Below, piece after piece: positions 46,060 to 56,689 of a stretch of DNA of 64,000 nt. The DNA lies in assembly GCA_949126835.1 (NCBI GenBank), contig OX421498.1, positions 35,743,799 through 35,807,798 of the forward strand. Reading direction: 5' to 3'. Source of the DNA: Anisus vortex (lineage: Eukaryota > Mollusca > Gastropoda > Planorbidae). The number at the start of each line of letters is the position of its first letter. The first letter of the stretch is position 1. Under the pieces are notes generated by a model, which worked only from the letters and a program-made list of their open reading frames with translations, was not told where the DNA came from and made no database searches. Made by a program: the position numbers and the translations under genes.

Positions 46060-49000
46060 ATATATATATCTATCTGTATCTATCTATCTATCTATTTATC
46101 TATCTATCTATATCTATATATCTATATATCTATCTATCTTTCTATCTATCTATTCTATCTATCTATCTACCTATCTATTCTATCTATATATTTATCTATG
46201 TCTATCCATCTATTCTATCTTTCTATCTATATCTATCTATCTATCTATCTATCTATATATATATATATCCATATCTATATCTCTTTGTATCTATCTATAT
46301 CTATATCAAAATCTCTATCTATATCTATCTATCTATTTATATCTATATCAGGCGCGATTGCCATTTATTTTGAATGTTAGTTTTCCTCTAATAGTAAGCT
46401 AACGTACGTCGATATTTCAAACTATCCAAACTTTAGTGCGTGGGGAGTCGACCCCCATTCATCCATTTCTCTAGTTACATTACGATCTGCCTATACATCT
46501 ACATTTGAATCTATTTCATAGATTTAATCGCATGAAGAGAAACAATTTGCTTTTTTGATATTAAAAATACACACGTAATGGTTAAGAGAGGAATACTTTT
46601 GGCAGTATATGCACATCATAATTAGTCTATGCAAAATTCGAAAAAAATCTAGAATAAAATTAATAGTTAGACTAAAATATGAAGAAGTAATGAACGTATT
46701 AGGTTAACGGTCAATCAACTTCATTGATTATAAACTTATTGTATAATCTTATTGTATAATCTTAATGTAATCTCATTACCGTCCCAGAATTCGTGAACCC
46801 AAATAGCGGCGCGACTAGAATACAATTTACCTGTAAGTAAAACAGTGGGGAAAAAAAATATATATATGCACAAGGGCACAGCGTGCTAGCGCCATGGAAA
46901 TAGCCTGTGGCGTACCGAAAGGTACACGGTTCGAATCCTGGTGAAGGGCCGTGAAGGGCCGTGAAGGGCTAGGATTTGTATCTAGGCCAGGAGAGTATCT
47001 CCTGATCTACCCAGAAATGTGTTGGGTAAAAGCCACACAATCCCCTATATAGACCATGCCCAAGGAAACTTGTTAACCCTTCACAGCCTCTATAGATCAA
47101 ACGATAATTGTTCTTTACACTTTACTCAAAATTTGCACCGTACTCATAATATCTATATATATAAAGCAGACTGCGTGTGTTTTCAACCAATCATATTAGT
47201 TAATTTAAAGACACGTGACCTTATTGTCTCATATTATACTGTTGCGATTTCAATTCGGACATGTGTCTTCGATAGCTAAGTGGTTAACGTATCGTACTGC
47301 CATTCGGGTGACCCGGGTTCGATTTTCCAGTTTGTCTATAACATTTTTTCTACAATTTTTTTTAAAAATAAAATTACTTTCATAAAAGTTTTTAGTAAAA
47401 AGTAATATTTTTTTTAATTATTAGACTTAGATCTAAAGCTTTCTGTACATTGCAATTTATAAAAATTTTATCTGTAGCATAACCAGGCCTGTTTTATTTT
47501 AACCCGGGCAACGCCGGGCAATTTAGCTTGTATTCTGTTAAAAAAAAAGAGATAAACCCATAAATACATGAATACTAATACTAGGGCGCAACAATCTTCT
47601 GTATAAAAAGGGCGTTTGTAACATATACAAGTCAAAACCTTAGCTATTTGAACGTAATATTTTCCGAAAAACCTGATCAAAAGTTCGGCAACTAATATTA
47701 TCTCCGAAATTTCTCAACGTACAACTATTGATTATATTTCAGGCATTTCACATTCAAACCATAGAAGAGTTGAAAGAAGGCTACATATGGAAGTCTTCTG
47801 TCATCGTCATTTCCATCTATGTCTTCTTTAGTCTGGAGAGAATTTTAAAGACTGTACTCTACAATAGAAACGCTGTTAAGGTACATTTCGTATTGTTATA
47901 TCATATTATATATCGTTTTAATGTATTTATATATATAGTCCATGCAAACCATTTTACTTGACTTACCGTCTGCCTTCCTATTTGTCTGTCTATATACATG
48001 TACACATAAAAATTCCTACATAATTTTATACTTAACATTGTGCTGCCTAGACAATCGTCTAGTGAAATATGTTTCAATAGCTTTATTGGCAAGTCTTAAT
48101 GAGGTCTGACCTTTTTTTAATAGGTCAGGGTTTATCGAGTTCATGAACTTCCGGTTTATTTCCGGCATCATGCTTCACATGAGGTTTTCGTCTTTTGCTC
48201 GTGTTTGACAATTTATTTCAACCTCGTCGTCCAGTTCTGGTCTTTTTGGAAATATACAAAGGCTACAATATAAGTTATGAGTTATGATGAATCGGTTTTT
48301 AACATCAAAAGTGAGTATACGATTATTAATACGCTTAGTCAACGCGTTAGTCACAATCCGTCGTTTTCTTTGGGAAATGAAATAAAATATAACCACTGAA
48401 ATATTTTCTTACTTGCATCACAACCATAAGTAACCCAGAACACGGACATGTTTTGTTAGTGAATGAACGAATAGGACCGGAAATGTTGGTACACTATGAA
48501 ATTTTAGGTTCACCGTGCATGCTTGACTTGTCAATGGATCAAACTGACCCGACGAGGTTAATTTTACGTAATTACGTACGCAAAAAGCAGATGTATATAC
48601 ATAGTCTTCGTAGTTCTGTATGTATTTAATCAGTACCTTAATATATCACCAATTATTTACATGATCTAAACATTATAGTACCACGTTTTCAACAATAAAA
48701 AATTATGTCCAGAAAACAAAACTATAAAGTTCACATTTCTCTTTCCTTCCAGCGGTTAGACAGTGATAACGCATCATTGGAGACAGGTGAGAACAGTCTG
48801 TCTCCTCTGACTGACCTGCGCATGGAGATCGAGGTCAAGGGCCCCATAGAGAACGGGCACTCCCACTTCCACCTGCCCACGGAGCAGGCGCAGGACAAGG
48901 TCACTCTGGCGTGGATGGTCATGGCCGGAGACGTCATACACAACTTTGTGGACGGCCTGTCCATCGGAGCGGCCTTCTCCGAAGACCTCCCCCTGGGGAT

Positions 49001-51013
49001 CAGTGTGTGTCTGGCCATTATCAGCGAGGAACTGCCGCACGAGCTGGGTAAGTTTGGAAACTGTTGCCATTAGAGGCTTGCTTTTCAAACTTTAAAACAT
49101 AGTTTAAATAGGTGCAAAATATCTGCCTGGAGAGTTTTGAAGAAAGGCGCAAACTTTCACTTTTCTTATCTAATACATTACAGACGCTCCTTCTATAAAG
49201 AAGATTATTGCGTCCTACGCTCATCCGTGGTCCGAGTCTAGTCTTGCATTTTATTAATGTTTTAAATGATGTTAAGTTACTGGTTTTCGTGGTTTGTTCA
49301 GGCAACCCATTCCATGCCCGGCTGCCGCTCGGGAAGTAAGAGTACTTATATGCATTTGTTCTGGACTCCAAGTCAAAGCCTAGAATATTCACAAGATTTT
49401 TAAGAAACACATTCAGACTTTCTTAACGTTGGTGTGCCGAAGAAACACTTCTGTACCCATTGGCCTCAAAGGCTGGCGAAGTGTTTTAACCAAAGATACG
49501 CTCCAATGAATTGTACACCGGTGGCCTCAGGCATGGGGGTTAGACCATGTTGCGCGTAACAGGATCATTGCACTGCCGAGAGGCTCCGAGACTCGGTAAA
49601 GAGGGAAGCAATGTGCGCAACAGCCCGTCTCGCCCCTGGTGCCTGGATGTCCAGGAATGTATGACATAGGGCGACAGTGCCGGTATACGAGCAATCCTCC
49701 ACGTGAATGATCCGAGTGGAATTCCGCAGTTTGGGGAGAGATAGATGCGTAGTGCATGCACTGCAGAGAGCGTGCCCAATGTTTCATATCACGTGCCGCT
49801 GGGTGGCTTTTCTTGGACAGGACATGGTGTGCCTCCCCCCTCCCCTTGACCCAACATCCCTATACAACGTTCTGGACGTAAGAGCCGTAATGCTCGTCCG
49901 CTATTTATTAGCCTATTATAAATTGGTGTGCCAAAAAGACATGAAAACCATGACAAGACTCTTATATCATGTAGATCTAATTATTATTTATTATTTTGAA
50001 ATTTTCTGCTGGGAACAAATTGTCAACTGACTACACGATTTGAACAAACAACAGTAGTTTCAGAAAATGTTTTATCTATATATATATATAGATCTATAGT
50101 TTATCTATGCTATAGATCTATATACAAATGATATACCAAACTTAGAAACTAATTATTTACTTGTGCGTTTTTCCTCTTTCTGTTAAACAGCTGATATTGC
50201 CATCTTGCTTCACTCTGGGCTGTCCATCAAGAAGTCACTGCTGGTCAACTTCCTGTCTGCCTGTGTTTGCTTCCTGGGTCTAATACTTGGCATTGTCCTG
50301 GGCACTTCCATAGCGGAGGCAAGCCAGTGGATATTCGCCATGGCTGGTGGATTATTTTTGTACATTCCATTGGTTGATATGGTAAGTAAGAAAAAGAATA
50401 CGTTATTTTACTCTATTTACTGTATATATATATATTTATATAAGTAAATAAATGTTCAAATTGTTTTATAGCTAATTGTAACGTTATTGTTTTAGTATAT
50501 AAGATTAGTAATACCTTATCGAATCAAATAATTCATTTTCGTCCTTTTAGATTTTAAATACACTTTCAGTTTTAGCTAAAACAAAAGCATTGAAATAATA
50601 ATATAAACTCCTTTGGTAATAGGTGCAGAATAGGCAGCGCGTTCGGCTGGAATCCCGAAGGTTCTGGGTTCGAATCCTAGTGAAGGCTAGTATTTGTTCC
50701 CTGAACTGTGAGGTATCCCTGAGTGTAACAAGCTCTAATGGGTACCTGACACTAGTTGAATCAATTAGGGCCGTCGGGTACTTTACTTTTTTTACTTGAA
50801 ACACTTTATCTTAAATTTATTTTACCCTCCCCCCCCCCCCTTTTTTTGTTTTGTTTCCGTCAGCTGCCGGAAATGAGTGACCACCTGGACATGCTGCTAC
50901 AGGTGGGTGGACACGAGGCTAAGCTCGTGGCGTGCCTTCACACCCTCGGCCTGCTCCTGGGAGGCGGTATCATTGTCTGTATAACCAACGTCAACACCTA
51001 TGTACGTTTTTAG
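38527..51013 (+). CDS. ZIP (SLC39) metal transporter, ZIP8/ZIP14-like, seven coding exons
   Basis: Membrane carrier moving divalent metals (Zn, Mn, Fe, Cd in the family) into the cytosol. Coding parts: 38558-38860, 39420-39597, 45424-45593, 47743-47880, 48753-49047, 50191-50381, 50864-51013; in frame, 474 residues. Residues 1-25 are a signal peptide (LLTLGCVLTFMHSAVA); about 26-155 a short extracellular domain with Cys residues; TM1 starts at TWGCGIGF (161). TM2-3 follow, then a cytosolic loop with HSHFH (299-303). TM4 has HNFVD (326-330), and TM5 EELPHELAD (355-363). The E before LPHEL, where most LIV-1 members have H, is typical of ZIP8 and ZIP14. GGLFLYIPLVDMLPEM and a final TM close the protein. 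ATG 38558 is chosen because it precedes the signal peptide. Orthology to 8 or 14 is not resolved. Confidence 0.95.
39004..39262 (+). repeat. SINE-1, near full length
   Basis: The tRNA-like head at 39015-39080 has an A-box-like GGTTGCCGAGCGG and a perfect B box GGTTCGAATCC. The body follows: GGTGCCCCTGAGTCTACCC, AGCTCTGATGGGTACCTGAC, AAGTAAAGGAGGCTGGCC, ACTTGTGAACGCTACTTCA. It inserts in the first ZIP intron, same strand as the gene, and is the reference copy for the family in this window. Confidence 0.88.
39420..39597 (+). CDS. ZIP exon 2: ectodomain to membrane entry
   Basis: The acceptor is TATATAG and the donor GAAA/GTGAGT (phase 1). It encodes CPGIEEIFNTM, KNCSNQATEEIF and KPSAIE, the last being the usual run into TM1 in ZIP14-like proteins (KPSAxExWG). 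Confidence 0.9.
39598..41090. other. ZIP intron 2, first part
   Basis: AT-rich. G runs at 40546-40561 and 40640-40650. No gene or repeat recognised. Confidence 0.5.
41090..41165 (-). mobile_element. Helitron-like 3' end, antisense
   Basis: ACTAGTAGTTATGCCCGTCAAAATAACGG matches 44962-44995. The complement ends ..GGGCATAACTACTAG before T, as Helitrons end in CTRR. The extent to the right is unclear. Confidence 0.45.
41166..43255. other. ZIP intron 2, middle part
   Basis: No gene supported. A run of CCTAGC/CTATCC-like phrases at 43040-43110 is a small degenerate repeat. Confidence 0.5.
43256..43430. repeat. CT-rich microsatellite
   Basis: (CT)n broken by TTACTCTCT phrases. It gives a false Ser/Leu-rich open frame. 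Confidence 0.9.
43550..44656. repeat. 25-bp satellite, 44 units
   Basis: The unit is TAATTTAAAAGTRCTAAACA plus ACACT, exact period 25, 44 copies. Nearly all variation is at one site, A or G (R above). The first seven units are A-type, the middle is mostly G-type with scattered A, and the last two are A. Two single changes mark individual units (about 43987 and 44121). It lies in ZIP intron 2. Confidence 0.96.
44690..44890. repeat. Unclassified dispersed repeat, copy 2
   Basis: Matches 1-266: ACTTTAACATAATTAGTAATA, ATTAACGAATTAAGCAATATT, CCTAGGAGTCTATATAGA and CTCACTGTAACTAT. Shorter than copy 1 by internal gaps. Confidence 0.6.
44895..44965. repeat. ATCT microsatellite and TA run
   Basis: A perfect (ATCT)n of about ten units followed by (AT)n. 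Confidence 0.9.
44962..45130 (-). mobile_element. Helitron-like 3' end, antisense
   Basis: The complement ends GTCATTTTGAC (a perfect stem of GTCA/TGAC) then GGGCATAACAACTAACTAG before T. A short hairpin shortly before a CTAG end next to T is the Helitron signature. The internal sequence to 45130 has no coding sense. Repeat copy 3 follows directly. Confidence 0.55.
45135..45385. repeat. Unclassified dispersed repeat, copy 3
   Basis: Closest to copy 1 at 1-266: GGTGATTATCAATAG, TTATTTTGGAGGATGTTTCC, CCGATTAGACAAACGGC and GCACGGTAATTATGTATATTGA. It ends about 40 bp before ZIP exon 3. Confidence 0.65.
45424..45593 (+). CDS. ZIP exon 3: TM1 and TM2
   Basis: The acceptor is TTTCAG and the donor CCTGAG/GTCAGT. 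It encodes TWGCGIGFVSIIILISNVG and FLVAMGAGALISTSLLVLIPE, ending at the conserved LIPE at the end of TM2. Phase 0 at its 3' end. Confidence 0.94.
45790..46345. repeat. CTAT microsatellite block
   Basis: About 550 bp of (CTAT)n with TTCTATCTAT and TATATA interruptions, about 200 bp after ZIP exon 3. Length is likely to vary and may be mis-assembled. Confidence 0.93.
46880..47095 (+). repeat. SINE-1 copy with internal 10-bp triplication
   Basis: A head with GGTTCGAATCC, then GTGAAGGGCC three times in tandem, then GGCTAGGATTTGTATCTAGG and a diverged body (GATCTACCCAGAAATGTGTTGGGTA). Confidence 0.7.
47150..47525 (+). mobile_element. Helitron-like non-autonomous element with tRNA-like centre, copy 2
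   Basis: It starts TCTATATATATAAAGCAGAC after an A and ends with the hairpin CCCGGGCAACGCCGGG followed by CAATTTAGCTTG before T. This fits a Helitron with a degenerate CTRR end. The middle carries GCTAAGTGGTTAACG and GGTTCGATTTTCC, a tRNA-like A/B-box pair. Inserted in the ZIP intron before exon 4. Confidence 0.65.
47578..47632 (+). repeat. CR1-like LINE or SINE-2 tail fragment
   Basis: GGGCGCAACAATCTTCTGTATAAAAAGGGCGTTTGTAACATATACAAG, in pieces, matches the 3' tail at 36830-36870. It is too short to tell LINE from SINE. Confidence 0.5.
47743..47880 (+). CDS. ZIP exon 4: TM3
   Basis: A 46-codon exon, acceptor TTTCAG, donor AAG/GTACAT. It encodes AFHIQTIEELKEGYIWKSS, then the TM3 VIVISIYVFFSLERILKTVL. 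Phase 0 both sides. Confidence 0.92.
47881..48752. other. ZIP intron 4
   Basis: AT-rich with no recognised repeat or gene. Acceptor CTTCCAG at its end. Confidence 0.55.
48753..49047 (+). CDS. ZIP exon 5: cytosolic loop, TM4 and TM5 metal site
   Basis: It encodes an acidic loop, HSHFH, then WMVMAGDVIHNFVDGLSIG and CLAIISEELPHEL. The donor CTGG/GTAAGT leaves one base, which with the next exon's CT gives Ala at the place where Gly is usual. GC-rich relative to its flanks. Confidence 0.95.
49150..49405 (-). mobile_element. CR1-like LINE 3' end, antisense
   Basis: The complement is open and reads SRTNAYKYSYFPSGSRAWNGL, PEQTTKTSNLTSFKTLIKC, the standard C-terminus of CR1-type RT (YSFFP..I..WN.LP..FK). 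It is followed by the GACGCAATAATCTTCTTTAT and AGGAGCGTCTGTAATGTATTAGATAAG tail. In the ZIP intron before exon 6. Confidence 0.82.
49520..49800. repeat. Dispersed repeat D, copy 2
   Basis: Second copy of the unit at 37863-38150, same orientation. Extends further right through GCGTAGTGCATGCACTGC. Unclassified. Confidence 0.6.
50191..50381 (+). CDS. ZIP exon 6: TM6 and TM7
   Basis: The acceptor is AAACAG and the donor ATG/GTAAGT. It encodes DIAILLHSGLSIKKSLLVN, FLSACVCFLGLILGIVLG and WIFAMAGGLFLYIPLVDM, matching the region after the TM5 motif in ZIP14-like proteins. Confidence 0.95.
50618..50785 (+). repeat. SINE-1 copy
   Basis: GGCAGCGCGTTCGGCTGG (A-box region), GGGTTCGAATCCTAGTGAAGG (B box), ATCCCTGAGTGTAACAAGC and GGGTACCTGACACTAG. 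It ends 78 bp before ZIP exon 7. Confidence 0.78.
50864..51013 (+). CDS. ZIP exon 7: last TM and stop
   Basis: The acceptor is CCGTCAG after a long pyrimidine run. It encodes LPEMSDHLDMLLQVGGHEAK, then the TM8 CLHTLGLLLGGGIIVCITN and NTYVRF before TAG. LPEM followed by a hydrophobic end is the normal ZIP finish. Confidence 0.94.
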   Translation: MPEMSDHLDMLLQVGGHEAKLVACLHTLGLLLGGGIIVCITNVNTYVRF

Positions 51014-51810
51014 AAACAAACAAACAAACGAAAAGCAAACAAAAAACAAAGGAAAAATCGATGTGTTCCACAAGAACTATCTCGCTGTTTACTGCTGTTT
51101 ACTGCTGTTTACTGCTGTTTACTGGTGTTTACTGCTGTTCAATGCTGTTCACAGTTAATAAGTTATTAATGCTCTATTTCCTTAAATGCCTGAAACAAGT
51201 GTCTTAGATGAATGGTAGATCTTTTACGTTTCGTGAATGTCCTAGTTTACTGGTGTCATTTCACGTGAATGGTGTCTTAGTCTACTGATGTCATTTCTAA
51301 TTAATGATGTAATAAGTGTGTGATGTCATTTCACAAGAATGATGTCCTAGTTACATGAATTATTGTCACATTGGTTTATATAAGTTTCTGTTTCCCCATT
51401 TTATATTGTATATCTGTCTAAGATCTTAGATGTTTAAGTAATGACCAGTACTCAACTTGAAATTTCCATGTAAAATCTACTGTCCTACCTTCTTATTGCT
51501 TTTGTCTGGAGTCAATTTCACGACGACAATGTCCAAGTTCCAACATGTGTTTTTCAAAGTAACTAATATCCTCATACTAATTTATAAAAGTCCTTTTCTG
51601 ACTTTTCGTAGTCAGTATGATAGTACTCTTTGTCATTTTAATTGTAAGGATAGAATTATACTTTAAATATGACATAGTATCACAAACTAATGGATAGCTC
51701 ACTTTATGTTGTTGCTGCTTTTTGGTGTTTCATGTTGTTGTTTTTTATGTTGTTTAGTCTTAGATATTGGCTTTAGTTTTATATAACAGAGCATAATTAT
51801 TAAAGTTTAG
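51014..51810 (+). other. Probable 3' UTR of the ZIP gene
   Basis: Includes a small tandem repeat (TGCTGTTTAC, about five units, 51085-51140). ATTAAA at 51799-51804, just before composite hAT copy 2, is a possible polyadenylation signal. No cDNA evidence. Confidence 0.4.
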
Positions 51811-51818
51811 CTATAAAA

Positions 51819-53595
51819 CAGTAGTGTAGCCAGGGGGGACCATTTTCGAAAAAAAAGTGCCTTTTTGGGACAAAAATTATTTCATTCATAATTTTAACAA
51901 GCCACGAAGCACAATTTATGCTGTTTCTATTTTTTTTTTCTTTAAATTGCATTTTAACAATTGATATTATTACAATAATTTTGATTCATTCAGCGTGCCA
52001 ACAGCGTAAAAGTCAAACTGCTCAACTATATTATTTGTATAAGACAATTTATTTAGTGCCGTAGCAAGACCAAGACCAAAAGAAAAGGAGCGTAATAGAG
52101 AAAATCATATAAGCGTTTTACATTTAATAAAAAATTGACCTGTTTGTTATTATCAGCTTTAAAAAAAAAATCCATTCATAGCCAATACACAATTTCATTA
52201 AACAGCTTACACATTAATAGTTATATTATTAGTTATCAACATATGAATTTAGTTGTCAAGAAATTATTCTAGTAATAGTTAAAAAATGTCTTCAATGTCT
52301 GATCGCACAATAACTGAGTTTTACTCCAACATATTATTTTAACCCGAAAGTAAAAAGCCTTAAATAATTACATTGAAGTGGAAGAGATACTTAATAATTA
52401 GACAAACTGGGTAGTTATTTCTTATGTTTAAAAATGTACATATACATTCTTTAGTCATAAAATATTTATATAATTTTCAACTATCTTGTGTAATTTTATC
52501 ATTTTAGAGTTATAAAATTGTAAGCCATTAATTTTTTTAAAAGGAAACAAAATAGAAACGTATTAGAAATATTAATGTAAAGAAAACGGGTTTATTATCT
52601 CCCTTCAATTAAATTCTCCAAATTTGATGCTAGTGATACAAAACGAGTTAATTATTTTAATATCACTAGTGTACTTCTGAAAATGCTAATCTATCTTAAT
52701 TTGCCTTAAATTAGGGAAATAGTTAAATGTTTTGAAATTGATTTCACGGAAAGATATGCCCAGTTTCAATACAAATCCATTCCAGTTGTCCAACACTTCA
52801 AGTGCTTTTGGACCCAGTCTTGTAAATGGAAGTTTAACTCATTGAAACGTGTCGCCAAGTCATACAGAAACATTGTCTTCAACAGTCAGTTCTCCTCATA
52901 CAATAACGGATTTTTTTCCCATTAAGATACATCTTAATTGCGTCCAGACAAGAAAATAATCTATTCAAGACTTTCCCTATACTCCGTATGACTTTCTTCA
53001 AGAAGAGACTTGAGAAACTATACAATTGACTATCATAACAATAGATTCAATCACAGATTGCAAGTCCATTGATGGGTGCCTTGCATACAAACAATCCTGA
53101 ACTAAAACAGTCGACGTCCAGAGTGATTCCCATGTAGTTCGCCATGCAGCACCCACTAATTATGCTGACATATGTTGTTTCCTCTTGCGTTAAACATTGG
53201 AGATCTTTCGCGTGCCACTGAAAATCGTTCGCGTGCCAAATGTGGCACGCGTTGCTTAGGTTGCCGACCCCTGCTATAGAGCATTAACGTTGATTCTATA
53301 AATACTTTTCGATACTAGATGTTCATCCCGAAAATGGGCAATAGTTGCAATCAATTTTGCAGAAATTCCCATCCCTATTAGTCTAGCTGCTAGAAAAAGA
53401 ATGGTGAATGGTTAAATAAAAGCTGCACTATTATACAGTGTGTGTATCCTGAGGCACAGGGTTTTCTTATAACACTTGATACTTACGAATAAATCTTAGT
53501 TATTCTATTAATCTGGAAAAATTGCTAAAAGTAAAAGAGGGGCCTTTTTCCTTAAATTTAGCTCCCCCTAGCGTCAAAACCTGGCTACGCCACTG
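51819..53595 (-). mobile_element. Composite hAT element, copy 2
   Basis: Ends CAGTAGTGTAGCCAGG and CCTGGCTACGCCACTG; target duplication CTATAAAA/CTATAATA (7 of 8). The inner hAT core reads on the - strand: FNELNFHLQD, NWNGFVLKLGISF and FPNLRQIKID are visible in shifting frames around 52680-52870. The inner terminus GGTTGCCGACCCCTG is at 53257-53271; the other inner end is missing, as in copies 1 and 3. Stops and shifts make it non-autonomous now. Confidence 0.88.
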
Positions 53596-54380
53596 CTATA
53601 ATATTGGACTTTTTCTGTAAGCTTTCAAAAATAGTCATATGAAAAATTGAAGCATTTTAAACAAAGACGTTTATTAGATTTTTTTTAATGGATTTCCGGT
53701 GAAAATATTTATTATTACCCGCATCATTTTCCGAATTTGGTCTTTCATCTTTATTAACGATCGATCACATGTAATTTTTTTTTAGAAATTTATTAAACGC
53801 GGTAAGCTTTTTCATTATTTTTTTTAAAGAGCCATGATTTGTTCACATTTTATATTAACGTAAACATAAGACGCGATTGTGAACATAATGCGAGAGGCTT
53901 ATCGAATCACTGATAGTTGATTGTCTCATTACTATTTCTGTGTACAATGGGTACATTTTCATTGGTGAAAAGACAAAAAATATTATTGTTTGACCTAGTT
54001 TTCAGCTGAAATATTTTATGATTGGTCTGTAAAAAAAAAAAAAACACGCACACAATATAATCTGTGCACGTGAAATAAGTTTTTTTCATTCCCTAACCAA
54101 TATAACCCTGTATAAAATAACAAACTTATACATGGTTTTATCTATCTATATATATATATAAATTAAATGTCTGTCTGTGTGTATTGCACAATATAACTAT
54201 TCAGAATTTTTTTGTTTATCTAGTCGAAAAAAAATGGTAAATCACAAATATAATGATTTCAAAATGTATGATATTGATAAAAATTGTGTAAAAACAAAAA
54301 AAGGTCTAACTTCTTTGATGAAGTTCGATTAGGTTTTAATAAACCAATCTATCATTTCGTCACTAGTCCATTGTCGTTAA
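53596..54380. other. Intergenic DNA, nothing recognised
   Basis: AT-rich; no supported gene. Confidence 0.5.
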
Positions 54381-54387
54381 TACTCAG

Positions 54388-54621
54388 ATATCTATCCAGA
54401 TAAATCTATCCAGATAAATCTATCCAGATAAATCTATCCAGATAAATCTATCCAGATAAATATATCCAGATAAATATATCCAGATAAATCTATCCTGATA
54501 AATCTTTCCAGATAAATCTATCCAGATAAATCTATCCAGATAAATCTATCCAGATAAATCTTTCCATATAAATCTATCCAGATAAATCTATCCAGATAAA
54601 TCTATCCAGATAAATCTATCT
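54388..54621. repeat. 14-bp minisatellite, about 16 units
   Basis: The unit CTATCCAGATAAAT has period 14, with a few changes (TATATCC, CTTTCC). Confidence 0.93.
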
Positions 54622-55780
54622 TTCATGTCTTTATCAGTTTCCATCATTGCATCTAGTTCTTTTGTATCTCTTACCCCATTAAAATATCTCACATTCTCTC
54701 CCTCCCCCCCCTTTATTCACTCCGAGCCTGGATGTGTTCTGTTTCAGCAGGACAGGACCGGTTTTTGTCCAGTGTATCTCTGGCCAAACTCCGATTGTGT
54801 GGTCAACACAATGCCAAGCGCACGATTTACTTTTCTGAGGTTTTTCCCACTCGTTCTGGTAGCTTTCTGAGATCCAAAGTAGATCTTGGAATATTTCCCA
54901 AAGTCATTATAAATGTTCTTTCGTTTGATCTCGCTTCACCCTGTCAATATGGGCATTTATAATAAATAAACTTCAGTTGCATTCGATATATATATATATA
55001 TATAGGGCCTATTATAGATTATAGTTTTAACAATATCACAATATTGATATTATAATATTATTAATCTTATGAATGATCTCGTAGAGATATTTTACTGGTC
55101 TAATAGTTGCTTTTTTTTAAATAAATGTGGAAACGTTCAAATCCTAAAGTTGAATTTTCAAGGCGAGAAAGTCGGCAATGAAATGTCACTGTTTTACTTT
55201 GTAACTAAAAAATAAATGTTCTATTCAACCCTTAACTACATAATACTTTTCTTATATATTGTATAACATAAAAACATGCAGGTTAGGATCGCTGTAATCT
55301 ACTGTTATAATTGTATTTTTTATGAAGTTAGTGGTAATAGTTCATGTATTATATTAATATTCATATTTATTATTGATGTAATAACAAAAATTGCAGTCAA
55401 GGGTGTCAAATGGCCAAGGTGAATTTTCACCTTACGTATGAGTGTTTTTGAATGCATTATACAATCTTCTAGTAGATAATTTATGCATCAGATATTGTAC
55501 TTGACAGCTGAAGCCTTTAATAATTTATTTAGTTCAGATTTAATCTTTTTGACAATGTCATTTCTTTTGAATTAATTATGATACTTACTTAATCCACTTG
55601 GCTTCAAATGGACCATAAGGTAGCCACAAAAAACTTTAGATTTAAAATGAGTTTTTATAACGAAGTTCACACGAAGATTGTTAGTTCTATTTATATTTGG
55701 TCTATTTTTTCTATCAATCTGATTATCTATAAGTAATTATTTCCGTCTATATACCATTTTATTAATCTTGGAAACATTCT
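54622..55780. other. Intergenic DNA, nothing recognised
   Basis: No supported gene. The stretch 54720-54860 is less AT-rich than its surroundings but has no recognisable protein. Confidence 0.45.
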
Positions 55781-56030
55781 AACTATCTATCTATCTAAAT
55801 ATCTATCTAACTATCTAACTATCTATCTATCTATCTGACTATCTATCTGACTATCTATCTATGTATCTAACTATCAATCTAACTATCTATCTAACTATCT
55901 ATCTGACTATCTATCTGACTATCTATCTGACTATCTATCTGACTATCTATCTGACTATCTATCTAACTATCTATCTAACTATCTATCTAACTATCTATCT
56001 AACTATCTATCTATCTTACTCTTTCTCTTT
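55780..56030. repeat. CTAT/CTAA/CTGA tetranucleotide array
   Basis: An 8- to 12-bp higher-order unit (CTAACTATCTAT or CTGACTATCTAT) repeats. It yields a false LTIYLTIY open frame. Confidence 0.92.
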
Positions 56031-56059
56031 GTATTGCTCATGTAACTGTAATTATCCCT

Positions 56060-56175
56060 CTATCCTCTCTCTCTCTCTCTCTCTCTGTCACTCTCTATCT
56101 CTCACTTTCCCTTTTGTCTCTATTATCTATCTCTATCCTCTCTCTCTCTCTCTCTCACTCTCTGTCTCTTTCCGA
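56060..56175. repeat. CT-rich microsatellite
   Basis: Two (CT)n runs separated by about 40 bp. Confidence 0.85.
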
Positions 56176-56504
56176 CATGCAGCCACAGCACCAAGAGATA
56201 GCCACAAACACTGTTTTGTAACCCGACATTCTTAAAGAAAATCTGTGACACGTCTGTGCATACTTTAAACTTCACTTGTACATTGACAAAACGTTTAAAA
56301 TCACATTTCTTTGTCTTTCACTTAGGTATATATATATATATTATGTTTTACATATTATCATGCATGTAATATTGACTTGAATCTGATATGAAATGCTTAT
56401 CAATAAATGAAATAGTAGCTAGTGATGACTGTATTGTTTTATTGATTAAAATAAATACATTTGATATCAGCCCCATTTACGCCCCACACACACTCATTAC
56501 CCCC

Positions 56505-56684
56505 ACTTTCTTTGATCTATAGGCGCCCTATACATACACACTTTCTTTGATCTATAGGCGCCCTATACATACACACTTTCTTTGATCTATAGGCGCCCTA
56601 TACATACACACTTTCTTTGATCTATAGGCGCCCTATACATACACACTTTCTTTGATCTATAGGCGCCCTATACATACACACACA
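56505..56684. repeat. 35-bp tandem repeat, five units
   Basis: The unit ACTTTCTTTGATCTATAGGC plus GCCCTATACATACAC, period 35, five essentially identical copies. Confidence 0.95.
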
Positions 56685-56689
56685 GACAA

